Counted from the first letter of the stretch, positions 10,228-21,004 are shown. The stretch: 64,000 nucleotides of DNA from Azonexus sp. (GCA_017983615.1 JAGOBB010000001.1:124001-188000); one strand, 5' to 3'. Translations and numbers: made by a program. Notes: a model not told the origin generated them from the sequence alone.

Positions 10228-11117
10228 CAGGGCTTGAGACCCGCCAGACATACCCAGTCCTCGCGCGTATCTGCCACCTGCAGCGGAATCCATTGGGCGT
10301 AGATGGCGATGATCTCGTCGATCTGCTCACGCAGAATGCCGGACAAGGCGAGCCGGCCACCCGGGCGGACATGCGCACAGATGGCTGGGGCGAGAACACG
10401 CAACGGATTGGACAGGATATTGGCCACGACGACATCATACTCGCCGGCGACCGGTTCCGCCGAGTCGGCAAACAGCGCTGTCACACCGTTGCGCTCGGCA
10501 TTGGCGCGGGCCGCCTCGACGGCCTGCGGATCGATATCGACCCCGGCGACATGGCCGGCGCCCAGACGTGCCGCGGCGATGGCCAAGATACCTGAACCGC
10601 AGCCGTAATCGAGCAGCGCGCAGCCCTCGGAAACGTTCCGCTCCAGCCATTCCAGGCAAAGCCTGGTGGTCGGGTGAGAACCGGTCCCGAAGGCCATGCC
10701 GGGATCGAGAATCAGGTTGATCGCCGCCGGATCGGGCGTTTCGTGCCAGGAAGGCACGATCCACAGCCGGTCGGAAACGCGGATCGGGTCGAACTGCGAC
10801 TGGGTCAGCTGCACCCAGTTCTGCTCCTCGACGGTGCCGACCGTGTAGGCCGGAATGTCGGACAAACCGATTGCTGACGCCGCTTCGCCGAGTACCGCGT
10901 CAATCGCGGCATCCGGTTCGAGCAGCACGACGACGCGCGAATGCGTCCACCCCGGTGTTGCCACCGAGCCCGGCTCGCCGAACTGCGGCTGCTCGTCCGG
11001 CGTACCTGCATCGGCATCCTCGATGCTGGCCGACAGCGCGCCCGCCTCCAGTAACGCGTCGCACATCGGCTCGGCATGCGCCGCGTCGGTCAGGAAACTG
11101 ACACTTTGCCAGCTCAT
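10227..11117 (-). CDS. prmA: Ribosomal protein L11 methyltransferase
   Basis: SAM-dependent methyltransferase modifying ribosomal protein L11. The class I SAM motif is 'LLDYGCGSGILAIAAARLGA', preceded by 'DPGMAFGTGSHPTTRLCLEWL', which is diagnostic for PrmA. Length 296, as expected. Order accB-accC-prmA-DUF3426 is common in betaproteobacteria and all four are within a few bases of each other here. Confidence 0.96.
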   Translation of the reverse strand: MSWQSVSFLTDAAHAEPMCDALLEAGALSASIEDADAGTPDEQPQFGEPGSVATPGWTHSRVVVLLEPDAAIDAVLGEAASAIGLSDIPAYTVGTVEEQNWVQLTQSQFDPIRVSDRLWIVPSWHETPDPAAINLILDPGMAFGTGSHPTTRLCLEWLERNVSEGCALLDYGCGSGILAIAAARLGAGHVAGVDIDPQAVEAARANAERNGVTALFADSAEPVAGEYDVVVANILSNPLRVLAPAICAHVRPGGRLALSGILREQIDEIIAIYAQWIPLQVADTREDWVCLAGLKP

Positions 11118-11120
11118 CGG

Positions 11121-12479
11121 TTACAGCTTCACTTCGCCCTTGTCGGCGAGTTTCTGTTCGAGATAGTGAATGCTGGTACCGCCTTCGATGAAACGGGCGT
11201 CCTGCATCAGTTCCTGATGCAGCGGGATATTGGTCTTGATGCCCTGGATGCTCATTTCGGACAGCGCGATGCGCATGCGGCGGATTGCCTGATCGCGGGT
11301 GTCACCATAGGCAATGACCTTGGCGACCATCGAATCGTAATGCGACGGCACCGTGTAGCCCTGGTAGATGTGCGTATCGACACGGATGCCGGGGCCGCCT
11401 GGCGGATGATAAAACTCGATCTTTCCCGGACAGGGGACGAAGGTGAAGGGATCTTCGGCGTTGATACGGCATTCGATCGAATGGCCGCGCAGTGTGATGT
11501 CCTTCTGTTTGTAGCGCAGCTTCTCGCCGGTAGCGACGCGAATCTGCTCCTGGACGATATCGACGCCAGTGATCATCTCGGTGACCGGATGTTCGACCTG
11601 GACGCGGGTGTTCATTTCAATGAAATAGAACTCGCCGTTTTCATAGAGAAATTCGAACGTGCCTGCACCGCGATAACCGATCTTGCGACAAGCTTCGGCA
11701 CAGCGTTCGCCGATGCGCCCGATCAGGCGGGCCGGGATATGCGGCGCCGGCGCTTCTTCGATGACCTTCTGGTGACGACGCTGCATCGAGCAGTCACGCT
11801 CACCGAGGTAAATGGCGCTGCCATGCTGGTCGGCCAGCACCTGGATTTCCACGTGACGTGGGTTTTCCAGGTATTTTTCCATGTAAACCGCAGGATTACC
11901 GAAGAAACTGCCGGCCTCCTGCTTGGTCATCTGCACTGCGTTGACCAGCGCGGCCTCGGTATGCACAACGCGCATGCCCCGCCCGCCGCCGCCACCGGCC
12001 GCCTTGATGATCACCGGATAACCGACGGCGCGGGCAATCTTGACGACCTCCTTGGGATCATCCGGCAGTTCGCCGTCGGAACCCGGCACGCAGGGCACCA
12101 TCGCCGCCTTCATGGCGTTCTTGGCCGACACCTTGTCGCCCATCAAGCGGATGGTTTCGGCCTTGGGGCCGATGAAGACGAAGCCAGAGGTTTCGACGCG
12201 TTCGGCAAAATCGGCATTTTCGGAGAGGAAGCCGTAGCCCGGGTGAATTGCTTGGGCATCGGTCACTTCCGCGGCAGAAATGATGGCCGGAACGTTCAGA
12301 TAGCTTAGCGTCGAGGACGGCGGTCCGATACAGACCGACTCGTCGGCCAGCTTGACGTATTTGGCATCGCGGTCGGCCTCGGAATGGACAACCACGGTCT
12401 TGATGCCCAATTCGCGGCAGGCGCGCTGAATACGCAGGGCAATTTCGCCGCGGTTGGCGATAAGAACCTTTTCGAACAT
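11121..12479 (-). CDS. accC: Acetyl-CoA carboxylase, biotin carboxylase subunit
   Basis: Carboxylates biotin on AccB using ATP and bicarbonate. The ATP-grasp glycine loop is '[13 protein letters not shown]'; the N-terminus ([17 protein letters not shown]) is canonical. The ATG at 12479 is preferred because the family begins MFEK/MLDK; an ATG six bases upstream (12485) is equally possible and would follow the accB stop by one base. 452 residues, the usual size. Confidence 0.97.
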   Translation of the reverse strand: MFEKVLIANRGEIALRIQRACRELGIKTVVVHSEADRDAKYVKLADESVCIGPPSSTLSYLNVPAIISAAEVTDAQAIHPGYGFLSENADFAERVETSGFVFIGPKAETIRLMGDKVSAKNAMKAAMVPCVPGSDGELPDDPKEVVKIARAVGYPVIIKAAGGGGGRGMRVVHTEAALVNAVQMTKQEAGSFFGNPAVYMEKYLENPRHVEIQVLADQHGSAIYLGERDCSMQRRHQKVIEEAPAPHIPARLIGRIGERCAEACRKIGYRGAGTFEFLYENGEFYFIEMNTRVQVEHPVTEMITGVDIVQEQIRVATGEKLRYKQKDITLRGHSIECRINAEDPFTFVPCPGKIEFYHPPGGPGIRVDTHIYQGYTVPSHYDSMVAKVIAYGDTRDQAIRRMRIALSEMSIQGIKTNIPLHQELMQDARFIEGGTSIHYLEQKLADKGEVKL

Positions 12480-12486
12480 GGCCATA

Positions 12487-12942
12487 TCAGCCGATCACGA
12501 ACAGCGGCTCGCCGAATTCGACGGCATCGCCGTTCTCGAGCAGGATGGCCTTGACCACGCCGGAAGCGTCGGCTTCGATTTCGTTAAGCAGCTTCATCGC
12601 CTCGATGATGCACAGCGTTTCGCCCTGCTTGACGCTCTGGCCGATTTGCACGAAGGCATCGGCGCCGGGCGACGGGGAGCGATAGAAGGTGCCGACCATC
12701 GGCGACTTGACGATATGACCTTCCGGCAGCTCATCTTCGTCGTCGAGATTGACCGACGAGACGACCGGGGCGCCAGGCGCGGCCATCGGCGCCGGTGCGG
12801 CGTAGTACTGCTGGGGCGCAGCAGCGACGGCACCGTAATGCTTGGCGATGCGAACCTTTTCCTCGCCTTCGGTCACTTCCAGTTCGGAAATACCCGATTC
12901 CTGAACGAGATCGATGAGTTTCTTGAGTTTGCGCAGATCCAT
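12487..12942 (-). CDS. accB: Acetyl-CoA carboxylase, biotin carboxyl carrier protein
   Basis: 151 residues. The C-terminal biotinyl domain carries the biotinylated lysine in 'EAMKLLNEI'. The N-terminal helix ([20 protein letters not shown]) and an Ala/Pro-rich linker ([18 protein letters not shown]) are typical. First gene of the accB-accC-prmA run. Confidence 0.97.
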   Translation of the reverse strand: MDLRKLKKLIDLVQESGISELEVTEGEEKVRIAKHYGAVAAAPQQYYAAPAPMAAPGAPVVSSVNLDDEDELPEGHIVKSPMVGTFYRSPSPGADAFVQIGQSVKQGETLCIIEAMKLLNEIEADASGVVKAILLENGDAVEFGEPLFVIG

Positions 12943-12996
12943 GGATGACTCCTTCTATATTGCGCCCGTTGGACGCAAGCAGCCGGCCGAAGCCGG

Positions 12997-13476
12997 CTAT
13001 TCGATATTAAGCTTGTTGAGCAGGTATTCCAGGGCCAGCACGTAGCCCTGATGACCCAGCCCGCAGATGACGCCGACGGCCAGGTCCGAAAAATACGAGT
13101 GATGCCGGAAAGGCTCCCGGGCATGCACGTTGGAGAGATGCACTTCGACGAAGGGAATCGCCACCGCCGCGATGGCATCGCGCAGCGCCACGCTGGTATG
13201 CGTGTAGGCCGCCGGATTGATGATGATGGCGCGGACACCCTGTTCGCGAGCGGCATGAATGCGCTCTATCAGCGCCCCTTCATGGTTGCTCTGGAAAGTT
13301 TCCAGTTCAACACCGGCGCCCTCGGCCATGCGGGCCAGCGCCATGTTGATATCGGACAGGGTTACCCGGCCGTAATGTTCCGGTTCGCGGGTGCCAAGCA
13401 GGTTCAGATTGGGCCCATGCATCACCAGGATGCGGGGCTTGTCAACCGGCTTGGAAGCAGTTTTTCGCTTCGTCAT
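12997..13476 (-). CDS. aroQ: Type II 3-dehydroquinate dehydratase
   Basis: Shikimate-pathway enzyme, 159 residues. Diagnostic motifs: '[19 protein letters not shown]' with the catalytic Tyr, '[13 protein letters not shown]', and '[17 protein letters not shown]'. The N-terminal 16 residues are an extra basic leader relative to most AroQ proteins. A short GC stem (AGCCGGC/GCCGGCT) follows the stop without a T-run. The position upstream of accB is common in Proteobacteria. Confidence 0.96.
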   Translation of the reverse strand: MTKRKTASKPVDKPRILVMHGPNLNLLGTREPEHYGRVTLSDINMALARMAEGAGVELETFQSNHEGALIERIHAAREQGVRAIIINPAAYTHTSVALRDAIAAVAIPFVEVHLSNVHAREPFRHHSYFSDLAVGVICGLGHQGYVLALEYLLNKLNIE

Positions 13477-13515
13477 AGCTGCAAGTTTGCCGTAATTCGC
13501 TGCAACTTGTCCAGT

Positions 13516-14106
13516 CTATTCCTTTAGTAAGGCGCGCAGGGCATCGGCCCGGACGCGTTCCTGCGGGCGCCCGTCGCGATGTTTCAGGCTTATGCGCTCG
13601 AGATGCGGCGCCAGGACGATCAGGTTGGCGTCGGCGGTATCTGTTTCCATCTGCAGCACGGCCTCGACCCGTTCGTTGCGCGGTTCGGCATGCTCGACGT
13701 CGATACCGCGATTGAGCAGGAAGATCTCGACTTCCTTGGCGCTGTCGGCAAAAAGCAGGATGTCGATGCGCGAATGCTCACCGGCCGTTCCGTCGAGCAC
13801 GGAGCCGGTCAGATAGGGATTGAAGGCGGCCAGCAGCTCGAGCAAGTCGAGCGCGGAGTGCCGCAGGGCGGCGATCAGCTCGACATGGTCTTCGCCTTGA
13901 TAGAGCAGGCGATAGGCGCGCAACTCGGCCTCGACCTCGGCGTTATCGGGAAAGGCGGCGTGTTCGGGCAAACCCAACTGGCGGGCAGCCTTCTTTTTTG
14001 CGTGGTGATAGTCGGTAATGCCGTCCTCGGCCATCAGGCGGGCGGCGGCGCTGGCGATGCTGGCCCGGGTACTGCTACTCGGGCGTTGCCGTTCATGACG
14101 GGTCAT
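13516..14106 (-). CDS. Nucleotidyltransferase-like protein of unknown function
   Basis: About 196 residues from the ATG at 14106 (MTRHERQRPSSSTRAS); an ATG at 14121 is also in frame. The middle segment 'NPYLTGSVLDGTAGEHSRIDILLFAD' resembles the GS...D-x-D core of minimal nucleotidyltransferases. The N-terminal half ('AARLMAEDGITDYHHAKKKAARQLGL') is helical and conserved-looking. It is divergently placed from mpl. No substrate can be assigned. Confidence 0.7.
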   Translation of the reverse strand: MTRHERQRPSSSTRASIASAAARLMAEDGITDYHHAKKKAARQLGLPEHAAFPDNAEVEAELRAYRLLYQGEDHVELIAALRHSALDLLELLAAFNPYLTGSVLDGTAGEHSRIDILLFADSAKEVEIFLLNRGIDVEHAEPRNERVEAVLQMETDTADANLIVLAPHLERISLKHRDGRPQERVRADALRALLKE

Positions 14107-14157
14107 GGTGGACTCGATCAAGGTAAAATCGCCCCCATTCTAACGGCTCTCTGTGAC

Positions 14158-15504
14158 ATGCACATTCATATTCTCGGCATCTGCGGCACCTTCATGGGCG
14201 GCGTTGCCCAACTGGCGGTCGATTCCGGCCACAAGGTCACCGGCTGCGACGCCAACGTCTATCCGCCGATGAGCGACCAGCTGCGCGACGCCGGTATCGA
14301 ACTGATCCAGGGCTTCGACACCGACCAGCTGGCGCTCAAACCGGACGTCTTCGTGATTGGCAACGCCATTTCGCGCGGCAATCCCTTGCTCGAAGCGATC
14401 CTCGACCAGGGCCTGCCTTACGTCTCCGGACCGCAGTGGCTGGCCGAGCACGTGCTGCAGGGGCGCTGGGTGCTCGGCGTCGCCGGCACCCATGGCAAGA
14501 CGACAACCGCTTCGATGCTGGCCTGGATCCTCGAAGACGCCAACATGGCGCCGGGCTTCCTGATCGGCGGCGTGCCGCTGAACTTCGGCGTTTCGGCCCG
14601 GCTGGGCGACACGCCCTTCTTCGTGATCGAGGCCGACGAATACGACACCGCCTTCTGCGACAAGCGGTCCAAGTTCGTTCATTACCGGCCGCGCACTGTC
14701 GTGCTCAACAATCTGGAATTCGATCATGCCGACATTTTCAGCGATCTGGCCGCGATCGAAACGCAATTCCACCACCTGGTGCGCACCTTGCCGCAATCCG
14801 GGCTGATCGTCTCGAATGCAGCCGAGGCCAGCCTGGACCGCGTGCTGCAGCGCGGCTGCTGGACGCCGGTCGAGCGTTTCAACGACCCGGCCGGCTATCG
14901 CGTCACCGGCGACGATGCGCGCGGCGAGTTGGCGCTCTACGGGCCAGATGGCCTGATCGGCCGCACCCGGTGGAATCTGTCCGGCGAGCACAACCGGGCC
15001 AACGCCTGTGCCGCGCTGCTCGCCGCCCGCCATGTCGGCGTGCGGCTCGAACAGGGGCTGGATGCACTGTCGCGCTTCGTCAATGTCAAACGGCGCATGG
15101 AAGTGCGCGGCGAAGTGCGCGGCATCACGGTGTACGACGACTTTGCCCATCATCCGACGGCAATTGCGACGACGGTGGCCGGCCTGCGCCGCAAGGTCGG
15201 CAAGGCCCGCATCCTGGCCGTGCTGGAACCACGCTCGAACACGATGAAGCTGGGCACGATGAAATCCCAGTTGCCGGACAGCCTGCGCGAGGTCGATGCG
15301 GCGTTCTGCTACAGCGCCAATCTCGGCTGGGATGCCCGCGAGGCGCTGGCGCCGATGGGCGAGCGTGCCGTGGTCGAGGACGACCTGGCCCGGCTGGTCG
15401 ATCAGATCGTCATCGCCGCGCAACCGGGCGACCACATCCTGGTCATGTCCAACGGCGGCTTTGGCGGCATACACGGCAAGCTGCTGGCGGCACTGTCCGA
15501 GTAA
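14158..15504 (+). CDS. mpl: UDP-N-acetylmuramate:L-Ala-gamma-D-Glu-meso-DAP ligase
   Basis: Recycles murein tripeptide onto UDP-MurNAc. Mur-ligase fold: N-terminal 'HILGICGTFMGGVAQLA', ATP motif 'GTHGKTTTASML', and 'YDDFAHHPTAI' near the C-terminus. The ATG at 14158 gives 448 residues, matching Mpl. The same frame is open upstream to 13579, but that part overlaps the opposite-strand gene and is not Mpl-like. Confidence 0.96.
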   Translation: MHIHILGICGTFMGGVAQLAVDSGHKVTGCDANVYPPMSDQLRDAGIELIQGFDTDQLALKPDVFVIGNAISRGNPLLEAILDQGLPYVSGPQWLAEHVLQGRWVLGVAGTHGKTTTASMLAWILEDANMAPGFLIGGVPLNFGVSARLGDTPFFVIEADEYDTAFCDKRSKFVHYRPRTVVLNNLEFDHADIFSDLAAIETQFHHLVRTLPQSGLIVSNAAEASLDRVLQRGCWTPVERFNDPAGYRVTGDDARGELALYGPDGLIGRTRWNLSGEHNRANACAALLAARHVGVRLEQGLDALSRFVNVKRRMEVRGEVRGITVYDDFAHHPTAIATTVAGLRRKVGKARILAVLEPRSNTMKLGTMKSQLPDSLREVDAAFCYSANLGWDAREALAPMGERAVVEDDLARLVDQIVIAAQPGDHILVMSNGGFGGIHGKLLAALSE

Positions 15505-15520
15505 GGGCCTCAATCCGGCG

Positions 15521-15534
15521 AATTGCTACGGTCG
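15521..15534 (+). repeat. Dispersed 14-bp motif, copy 3 (mpl/maeB intergenic)
   Basis: AATTGCTACGGTCG, a variant at the first and third bases, with both A tracts downstream at the standard spacing. It precedes the bidirectional terminator. Confidence 0.85.
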
Positions 15535-15560
15535 GCCCGAAAAATCGGCCAAAAATGAAA

Positions 15561-15595
15561 AAGGCGCGGAGAGGTTTCCCTCCCGCGCCTTTTTA
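15561..15595 (+). terminator. Bidirectional rho-independent terminator between mpl and maeB
   Basis: Stem AAGGCGCGG (15561-15569) pairs with CCGCGCCTT (15583-15591). T-run follows on the plus side, and an A-run precedes it (a T-run on the minus side). It would end both convergent transcripts. Confidence 0.85.
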
Positions 15596-15606
15596 TCGCG
15601 CTTAAA

Positions 15607-17883
15607 TCAGCGTTCCATCGCTTCCACAACGGCCAGCGCCGTCATGTTGACCAGACGGCGGACCGTCGCCGTCGAGGTCAGCACATGCACCGGGCGATCC
15701 GCACCGAGCAGGATGGGGCCGATGGTCACGCCTTCGCCACCGGTCATCTTGATCAGGTTGTAGGAGATGTTGGCCGCGTCGATGTTGGGCATGACCAGCA
15801 GGTTGGCCTCGCCCTTGAGCGGCGAATCGGGGTTGGCTTCGCGACGAAGATTTTCGTCCAGCGCGGCATCGCCGTGCATTTCGCCGTCAACTTCCAGTTC
15901 GCCGGCCGACATGGCGGAAACCAGACCGGCAGCAACGCCCATCTTGCGGGCCGATTCGGAACCGCTGGAACCGAAATTGGAGTGCGAGAGCAGGGCGACC
16001 TTGGGATGAATGCCGAAGCGCTTGACCTGCTCGGCGGCCATCAGGGTCATTTCGGCGATTTCCTGGGCATTCGGGTTCTCGTTCACGTGCGTGTCGCAGA
16101 TGAACAGCGAGCGCCCCGGCAGCATCAGATAGTTCATCGCGGCCATGGTGTTGACGCCATGACGCTTGCCGACGATTTCGCGGATCACGCCAAGATGGTG
16201 GCTGTACTGGCCAGTCATGCCGCAGATCAGGCCATCGGCGTAGCCGAGCTTGAGCAGCATGGCACCAATCACCGTCGGCTTGCGACGCATGGCTTCCTTG
16301 GCGATGGCCGGGGTTACGCCGCGACGCGACATCAGCTTGTGATAGGCGGTCCAGCACTCGCGGAAACGTTCGTCCGACTCGGGATTGACAACATCGAAAT
16401 CGACGCCCGGCTGGATGCGCAGCTTGGCCTTTTCCAGACGACGCTCGATGACGCCGGGGCGACCGATCAGGATCGGACGGGCAAACTTTTCCTCGATGAC
16501 CACCTGGGCGGCGCGCAGTACGCGCTCGTCTTCACCCTCCGCGAAGATGATGCGCTTGCCCTTGGCCTGACGGGCGGCCTGGAAGATGGCGCGCATGCCG
16601 ACGCCGGTGTGGTACACAAACTCCGACAGCTTGGCGCGGTAGGCGGCCCAGTCGGTGATCGGCCGGGTGGCGACGCCGGAGTCAATGGCGGCCTGTGCGA
16701 CGGCCGGCGCGATCTTGACGATCAGGCGTGGGTCGAAGGGCTTGGGAATCAGGTATTCCGGGCCAAAGGACAGATCGTGGCCGGGGTAGGCCATGGCCAC
16801 TTCGTCGGTTACTTCGGCTTCGGCCAGCTCGGCGATGGCGCGCACGGACGCCATCTTCATCTCTTCGGTGATGCGCGTGGCGCCGACATCCAGGGCACCG
16901 CGGAAGATAAACGGGAAGCAGAGGACGTTATTGACCTGATTGACGTAATCGGAACGGCCGGTCGCGATGATGGCGTCGGAGCGCACTTCCTTGACCAGTT
17001 CAGGTAGGATTTCCGGGGTCGGGTTGGCCAGCGCGAAGATCATCGGCTTGTCAGCCATGCTCTTGACCATCTCCTGCTTGACCACGCCAGCAGCCGACAG
17101 ACCGAGGAAGACGTCGGCGCCGACCATCGCATCAGCCAGGGTGCGCTGCTCGGTATTCTGGGCGTAGCGGGCCTTGGTTTCATCCATGCCACCCGGGCGG
17201 CCGATGTAAATGACGCCCTTGGAATCGCAGACCGTAATGTTCTCGCGCTTGACGCCGAGATCGCACCACAGGTTCAGACAGGAAATAGCGGCAGCGCCGG
17301 CGCCGGAGCAGACAACCTTGATTTCCTCGATCTTCTTGTCGACGATCTTCAGGCCGTTGAGCATCGCGGCAGCGGAAATGATCGCCGTACCGTGCTGGTC
17401 ATCGTGGAAGACGGGGATGTTCATCCGCTCCTTGAGCTTCTCTTCGATGTAGAAGCATTCCGGGGCCTTGATGTCTTCCAGGTTGATGCCGCCGAGCGTC
17501 GGCTCCATGGCGGCAATCATGTCGATCAGCTTGTCCGGGTCGTTTTCGGCCAGTTCGATGTCGAAAACGTCGATGCCGGCGAATTTCTTGAACAGGCAGC
17601 CCTTGCCTTCCATGACCGGCTTGGCGGCCAGCGGGCCGATGTTGCCAAGGCCGAGCACGGCAGTGCCGTTGGTGATCACGCCGACCAGGTTGGCGCGCGA
17701 GGTCATTTCGGCGGCCATCGAAGGATCTTCGACGATCAGATCGCAGGCGGCAGCAACGCCCGGAGAATAGGCCAGGGCGAGGTCGCGCTGGTTGGTCAGG
17801 CCCTTGGTCGGACGGACGGAAATCTTGCCCGGCGTCGGCCAGCGATGGTATTCAAGAGCAGCTTCGCGCAGATCCTTTTCCAC
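15607..17883 (-). CDS. maeB: NADP-dependent malic enzyme with C-terminal phosphotransacetylase-like domain
   Basis: Decarboxylates malate to pyruvate. 758 residues: malic domain (about 1-430, with 'YSPGVAAAC', '[16 protein letters not shown]' and '[10 protein letters not shown]') fused to a phosphate-acetyltransferase-like domain (about 430-758). The latter is regulatory in known MaeB proteins. Start ATG at 17883 gives the usual [15 protein letters not shown]-terminus. Confidence 0.96.
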   Translation of the reverse strand: MEKDLREAALEYHRWPTPGKISVRPTKGLTNQRDLALAYSPGVAAACDLIVEDPSMAAEMTSRANLVGVITNGTAVLGLGNIGPLAAKPVMEGKGCLFKKFAGIDVFDIELAENDPDKLIDMIAAMEPTLGGINLEDIKAPECFYIEEKLKERMNIPVFHDDQHGTAIISAAAMLNGLKIVDKKIEEIKVVCSGAGAAAISCLNLWCDLGVKRENITVCDSKGVIYIGRPGGMDETKARYAQNTEQRTLADAMVGADVFLGLSAAGVVKQEMVKSMADKPMIFALANPTPEILPELVKEVRSDAIIATGRSDYVNQVNNVLCFPFIFRGALDVGATRITEEMKMASVRAIAELAEAEVTDEVAMAYPGHDLSFGPEYLIPKPFDPRLIVKIAPAVAQAAIDSGVATRPITDWAAYRAKLSEFVYHTGVGMRAIFQAARQAKGKRIIFAEGEDERVLRAAQVVIEEKFARPILIGRPGVIERRLEKAKLRIQPGVDFDVVNPESDERFRECWTAYHKLMSRRGVTPAIAKEAMRRKPTVIGAMLLKLGYADGLICGMTGQYSHHLGVIREIVGKRHGVNTMAAMNYLMLPGRSLFICDTHVNENPNAQEIAEMTLMAAEQVKRFGIHPKVALLSHSNFGSSGSESARKMGVAAGLVSAMSAGELEVDGEMHGDAALDENLRREANPDSPLKGEANLLVMPNIDAANISYNLIKMTGGEGVTIGPILLGADRPVHVLTSTATVRRLVNMTALAVVEAMER

Positions 17884-17973
17884 GGATTCTCCTTGGCATT
17901 CAGCAATTGGGGAAAACCCGTTAGATTACTCCAAACGCTCACTCCCGGCAAAGCGTAATTACGGACACCTGGC

Positions 17974-20037
17974 TCAGAAACGGTGTGAAATGGTCACCCG
18001 GAGGCTGCGCGGCTCGGTCGGATGGACATGGCGGTCGAACACCGGTGAGCTTTCGCCGGCCAGCTGCGAGTCGTACCAGTATTCGATGTCATTCACCCTG
18101 CGGTCGAACAGGTTGTAAACATCCAGCGCGAGCAGGGTTTTGGCGTCGAAGCGGTAGCCAATGCGCAGGTTGGTCAGCGCCGAGGCGCCGGAACGCACCG
18201 AATTGTCCTCGATCAGCGGCCGCGGCCCGAAGTAGCGCAGGCGCAAGGCGCCGAACCAGGGGCCAAGGTGATCGACCGTGACGCCCAGATTGGCTGTCGC
18301 CGTCACGGCACCGGGAATGAAGTCACCTTCCGGTGCGCTGTCGCGAAAGCGCGCATGCGACCAGGCGAGGTCGGCGTCGAAGGCGAGCCAGTCGGTCGGT
18401 GCGTAGAAATTGGTCCATTCGACGCCGTAGCGGCGCGACGGGCGCGAAGCTTCGGTGGTGCCGGCATCGCCGACGAACAGCAGCTCGGAAGCGACGTCGA
18501 GTTGCCAGAATGCTACGGTCGATCGGAAATTTTGGCCAATTTCGGAACGCGCCCCGAGCTCGTAGCCGCGTGTCCGGACCAGCGGCTTGACCCGATCCAG
18601 CGGCGTACCGCTGACCGGATCGACGCTGATCGTCGTGCCGCGCGCATCGTTGGAATGAAAGCCCTGACCGTAATTCAGGTAAAGCTCGGTCTTCTTCCAC
18701 GGCCCGAAGATCAGTGCCAGCTTGGGCGTCACCATGTGATCGTCGGCCTTGCCCGAATTGGCCTGCAGATTGCTGTCCACAGTGAAATCGTAGGCGTCGG
18801 CCCGGATGCCCTGCACCGAGCGGAACCAGTCGGTCCATCGCGTCTCGTTTTGCGCCCACACACCCAGGCTGCGCTGGGTGACCCGGTCCTCGCGCACCGT
18901 GTTGACGGTCTGACGGGCACTGGTCGCATGGAGGCCCACCGGATCCAGGCGATCGATCCGACCCTGCAGACCAAAGGAATTCTCGACTTCGAAGCCGCCC
19001 CAGTTGGCGTAGCGCACCTGCGCTGCGCCAAAGCCGCCGGCCGTACGCCGTTCGGCCTGCTTGAACTGGTCGCCGGTATCGCAATTGCCGTTGGCGTCGT
19101 AGTCATTCAGGCAATACTGAAAGTTGGACCAAAGATCGAGGCCGGAACGCAGCGCCCAGACGTTCGCTTTGCTCTGGCTGTGCTCGCCGCGCTGCGCCCA
19201 TTCTGCGGACAGGCTGTAGCGGAAGGTCTTGCCGCCGGTCGTCGGGTCGAGACTGCCGAAGCGGTCTGCGGCGCCGCTGCTGATAGCCCGCCGGGCGATC
19301 TGATCGGTCGAGGTCCACCGGCCCTCGTAGGCCATGCCGGTCACCGACCAGCCGTCGTGGCGCGAACCCCGGGTGTAACGCAGCACGCCGTTCAGCTTCT
19401 TGTAGCCTTCGGCGACCTGCCAAGGCCCGTCGTTGTGGAACAGCTCCAACCCGTAGAGCAAGTGGCCACCGCCCAAGGACGGTGAACCGGCCAGCAGGCT
19501 ACGGACATAGCCATTGCCGCCCAGCGTCAGTTGCGCCAGCGATTCGTCGAGGCTGCGGAAAAAGTCGATGTGCGCTGCCCCGGCCGACGAGAAATCGCCT
19601 TCCTCGGCAAAATACGGTCCTTTACGGAAAGCGATCCGGTCGACCAGTTCGGGAATCAGGAAATTGAGATCGGTGTAGCCCTGGCCGTGGGCATGGCTGG
19701 TCATGTTGACCGGCACGCCGCCGACGTAAGTGGCGAAATCGGTGCCGTGGTCGAGGTTGAAGCCGCGCAGGAAATATTGATTGGCCTTGCCGTCGCCCGC
19801 GTGCTGGGTGACGATCAGGCCGGGCACCATTTCCAGCGCCTCGCCGGGGCGCAGGATGGGCACCGCAGCCAGGCGCTGGCTGGAGACCACGCCCTCGCTG
19901 CCGGACGCTGCGATGCCTTCGAGGTTTTCCGCCTGGGCGCGGACTTCGACGGCCGACAGCTCGGGCGTTTCATGCGCCAGGACACCGGCCGCGGCGAGCA
20001 GCAAATATGAGCCAATTATTTTTTGTCTTAATTCCAT
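17974..20037 (-). CDS. TonB-dependent outer-membrane receptor, probable nickel/cobalt uptake
   Basis: 687 residues with a signal peptide (IIGSYLLLAAAGVLA), a plug domain ('RPGEALEMVPGLIVTQHAGDG', 'FLRGFNLDHGTDFATYVGGV') and a beta-barrel ending in aromatic 'SLRVTISHRF'. Downstream of the HoxN permease by 42 bp on the same strand and behind the same NikR-type operator, so the cargo is inferred to be nickel; sequence alone does not prove this. A copy of the dispersed motif is embedded in the barrel ('FRSTVAFW'). Confidence 0.85.
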   Translation of the reverse strand: MELRQKIIGSYLLLAAAGVLAHETPELSAVEVRAQAENLEGIAASGSEGVVSSQRLAAVPILRPGEALEMVPGLIVTQHAGDGKANQYFLRGFNLDHGTDFATYVGGVPVNMTSHAHGQGYTDLNFLIPELVDRIAFRKGPYFAEEGDFSSAGAAHIDFFRSLDESLAQLTLGGNGYVRSLLAGSPSLGGGHLLYGLELFHNDGPWQVAEGYKKLNGVLRYTRGSRHDGWSVTGMAYEGRWTSTDQIARRAISSGAADRFGSLDPTTGGKTFRYSLSAEWAQRGEHSQSKANVWALRSGLDLWSNFQYCLNDYDANGNCDTGDQFKQAERRTAGGFGAAQVRYANWGGFEVENSFGLQGRIDRLDPVGLHATSARQTVNTVREDRVTQRSLGVWAQNETRWTDWFRSVQGIRADAYDFTVDSNLQANSGKADDHMVTPKLALIFGPWKKTELYLNYGQGFHSNDARGTTISVDPVSGTPLDRVKPLVRTRGYELGARSEIGQNFRSTVAFWQLDVASELLFVGDAGTTEASRPSRRYGVEWTNFYAPTDWLAFDADLAWSHARFRDSAPEGDFIPGAVTATANLGVTVDHLGPWFGALRLRYFGPRPLIEDNSVRSGASALTNLRIGYRFDAKTLLALDVYNLFDRRVNDIEYWYDSQLAGESSPVFDRHVHPTEPRSLRVTISHRF
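18508..18521 (+). repeat. Dispersed 14-bp motif, copy 4 (inside the TonB receptor gene)
   Basis: Perfect GAATGCTACGGTCG on the plus strand, antisense to the receptor gene, followed by AAATTTT and AATTT tracts. Confidence 0.88.
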
Positions 20038-20079
20038 GGCCGAAAAAAGCCGGTTGCCCGGCTTTCCTTCAGGGTGGCC

Positions 20080-20889
20080 TCAGGCCGCCGCCGGCTGCCG
20101 CGTCAGACGCACGGCCGCGACAAAACTGAGCGCGATAAGTGCCACCAGCGTGAAGCCGAAGACCAGCTCCTTGCCCTCGCTCCACGCATCGACCGTCGGC
20201 GACAGCAACTTGGCTGCGCCGAAGGCAGCGACCAACAGGCTGATGCCGGAGACGACCAGGCCCATGACCCGCGAAGCAACCAGCGCCACCTGATCGGCGC
20301 GGGCGATCAGCCGGGCGATCCACAAGCCGTTGATGCCGTCGGTCAGCAGCATGCCGAGCATGAAGAGCAGGGCGAGGACCAGCGCATGCTCCCAGCCGCC
20401 GAACTGGGTGGCGGTCAGCGCGAAGAAGGCGGCCTGCGACAGGGTGTCGAAGGACAGTGCAAACAAGGCGCCGACCAGCGCCACCAGCCCGGGGTGCGAA
20501 ACCTGGCGCAGGTTGCCGAGCAGGCGGCCCTTGAGGCCGACCGGCTGGACCATTTCATGCGGTTCGGCGGCGAGCACGGCGGCCAGGTTGAGGCTGCCTA
20601 GCGCGACCAGAAAGCCGATGGAAATGACCGCGCCCAGCGTCCCGAACCATTCGGGCACGGCCCACTGCCCGGCCAGCGCTGAAACGCCGAGTGCGATGGC
20701 CATGACCACGGCGCCGTGGCCAAGCGAGAACAGGGTGCCGCAATAGCGCGCCAGACCCGGCCGGCTGCGGGCGTTGTAGCGGGTCAGGCCGTCGATGGTC
20801 GCCAGATGATCGGCATCGAAACCGTGCTTCATGCCGAGCACGAAAGTCAGGATCAGCAGCGACAGCCAGTCGTTGGGCAGGGTTTCCAT
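20080..20889 (-). CDS. hoxN: HoxN/HupN/NixA-type nickel (cobalt) permease
   Basis: High-affinity Ni2+ transport across the inner membrane. The signature HX4DH is in 'GMKHGFDADHLATIDGLTR', followed by 'LFSLGHGAVVM' and 'FDTLSQAAFFA'. 269 residues with about seven membrane segments, shorter than the classical 330-350-residue HoxN/NixA. A NikR-type operator lies 10 bp upstream of the ATG. In Ralstonia-type clusters hoxN directly follows hoxJ, as it does here. Confidence 0.92.
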   Translation of the reverse strand: METLPNDWLSLLILTFVLGMKHGFDADHLATIDGLTRYNARSRPGLARYCGTLFSLGHGAVVMAIALGVSALAGQWAVPEWFGTLGAVISIGFLVALGSLNLAAVLAAEPHEMVQPVGLKGRLLGNLRQVSHPGLVALVGALFALSFDTLSQAAFFALTATQFGGWEHALVLALLFMLGMLLTDGINGLWIARLIARADQVALVASRVMGLVVSGISLLVAAFGAAKLLSPTVDAWSEGKELVFGFTLVALIALSFVAAVRLTRQPAAA

Positions 20890-20898
20890 GCTTGTCTC

Positions 20899-20925
20899 GT
20901 ATGAAAGTTATTTCAATCTTCATAC
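20899..20925 (-). promoter_or_regulatory. Putative NikR operator upstream of hoxN
   Basis: GTATGA (20899-20904) and TCATAC (20920-20925) are perfect inverted half-sites separated by 15 bp. The established E. coli NikR site is GTATGA-N16-TCATAC, so this is one base shorter in the spacer. It sits immediately upstream of the hoxN Shine-Dalgarno (GAGACAAG) and would let Ni-NikR repress hoxN and the TonB receptor. nikR itself is encoded 1.4 kb away. Confidence 0.8.
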
Positions 20926-21004
20926 AAAGACTGTGCCAGATCAATAAGTCATTGTTCCGACGGATTTCTACCGTCTTCGCGCCCTCGAAAAGTCAGTCGA
21001 CTGA

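Noticed and set aside
13579-14157. Upstream extension of the mpl frame
   Set aside because: Overlaps the whole opposite gene and is not Mpl-like; the ATG at 14158 matches the family.
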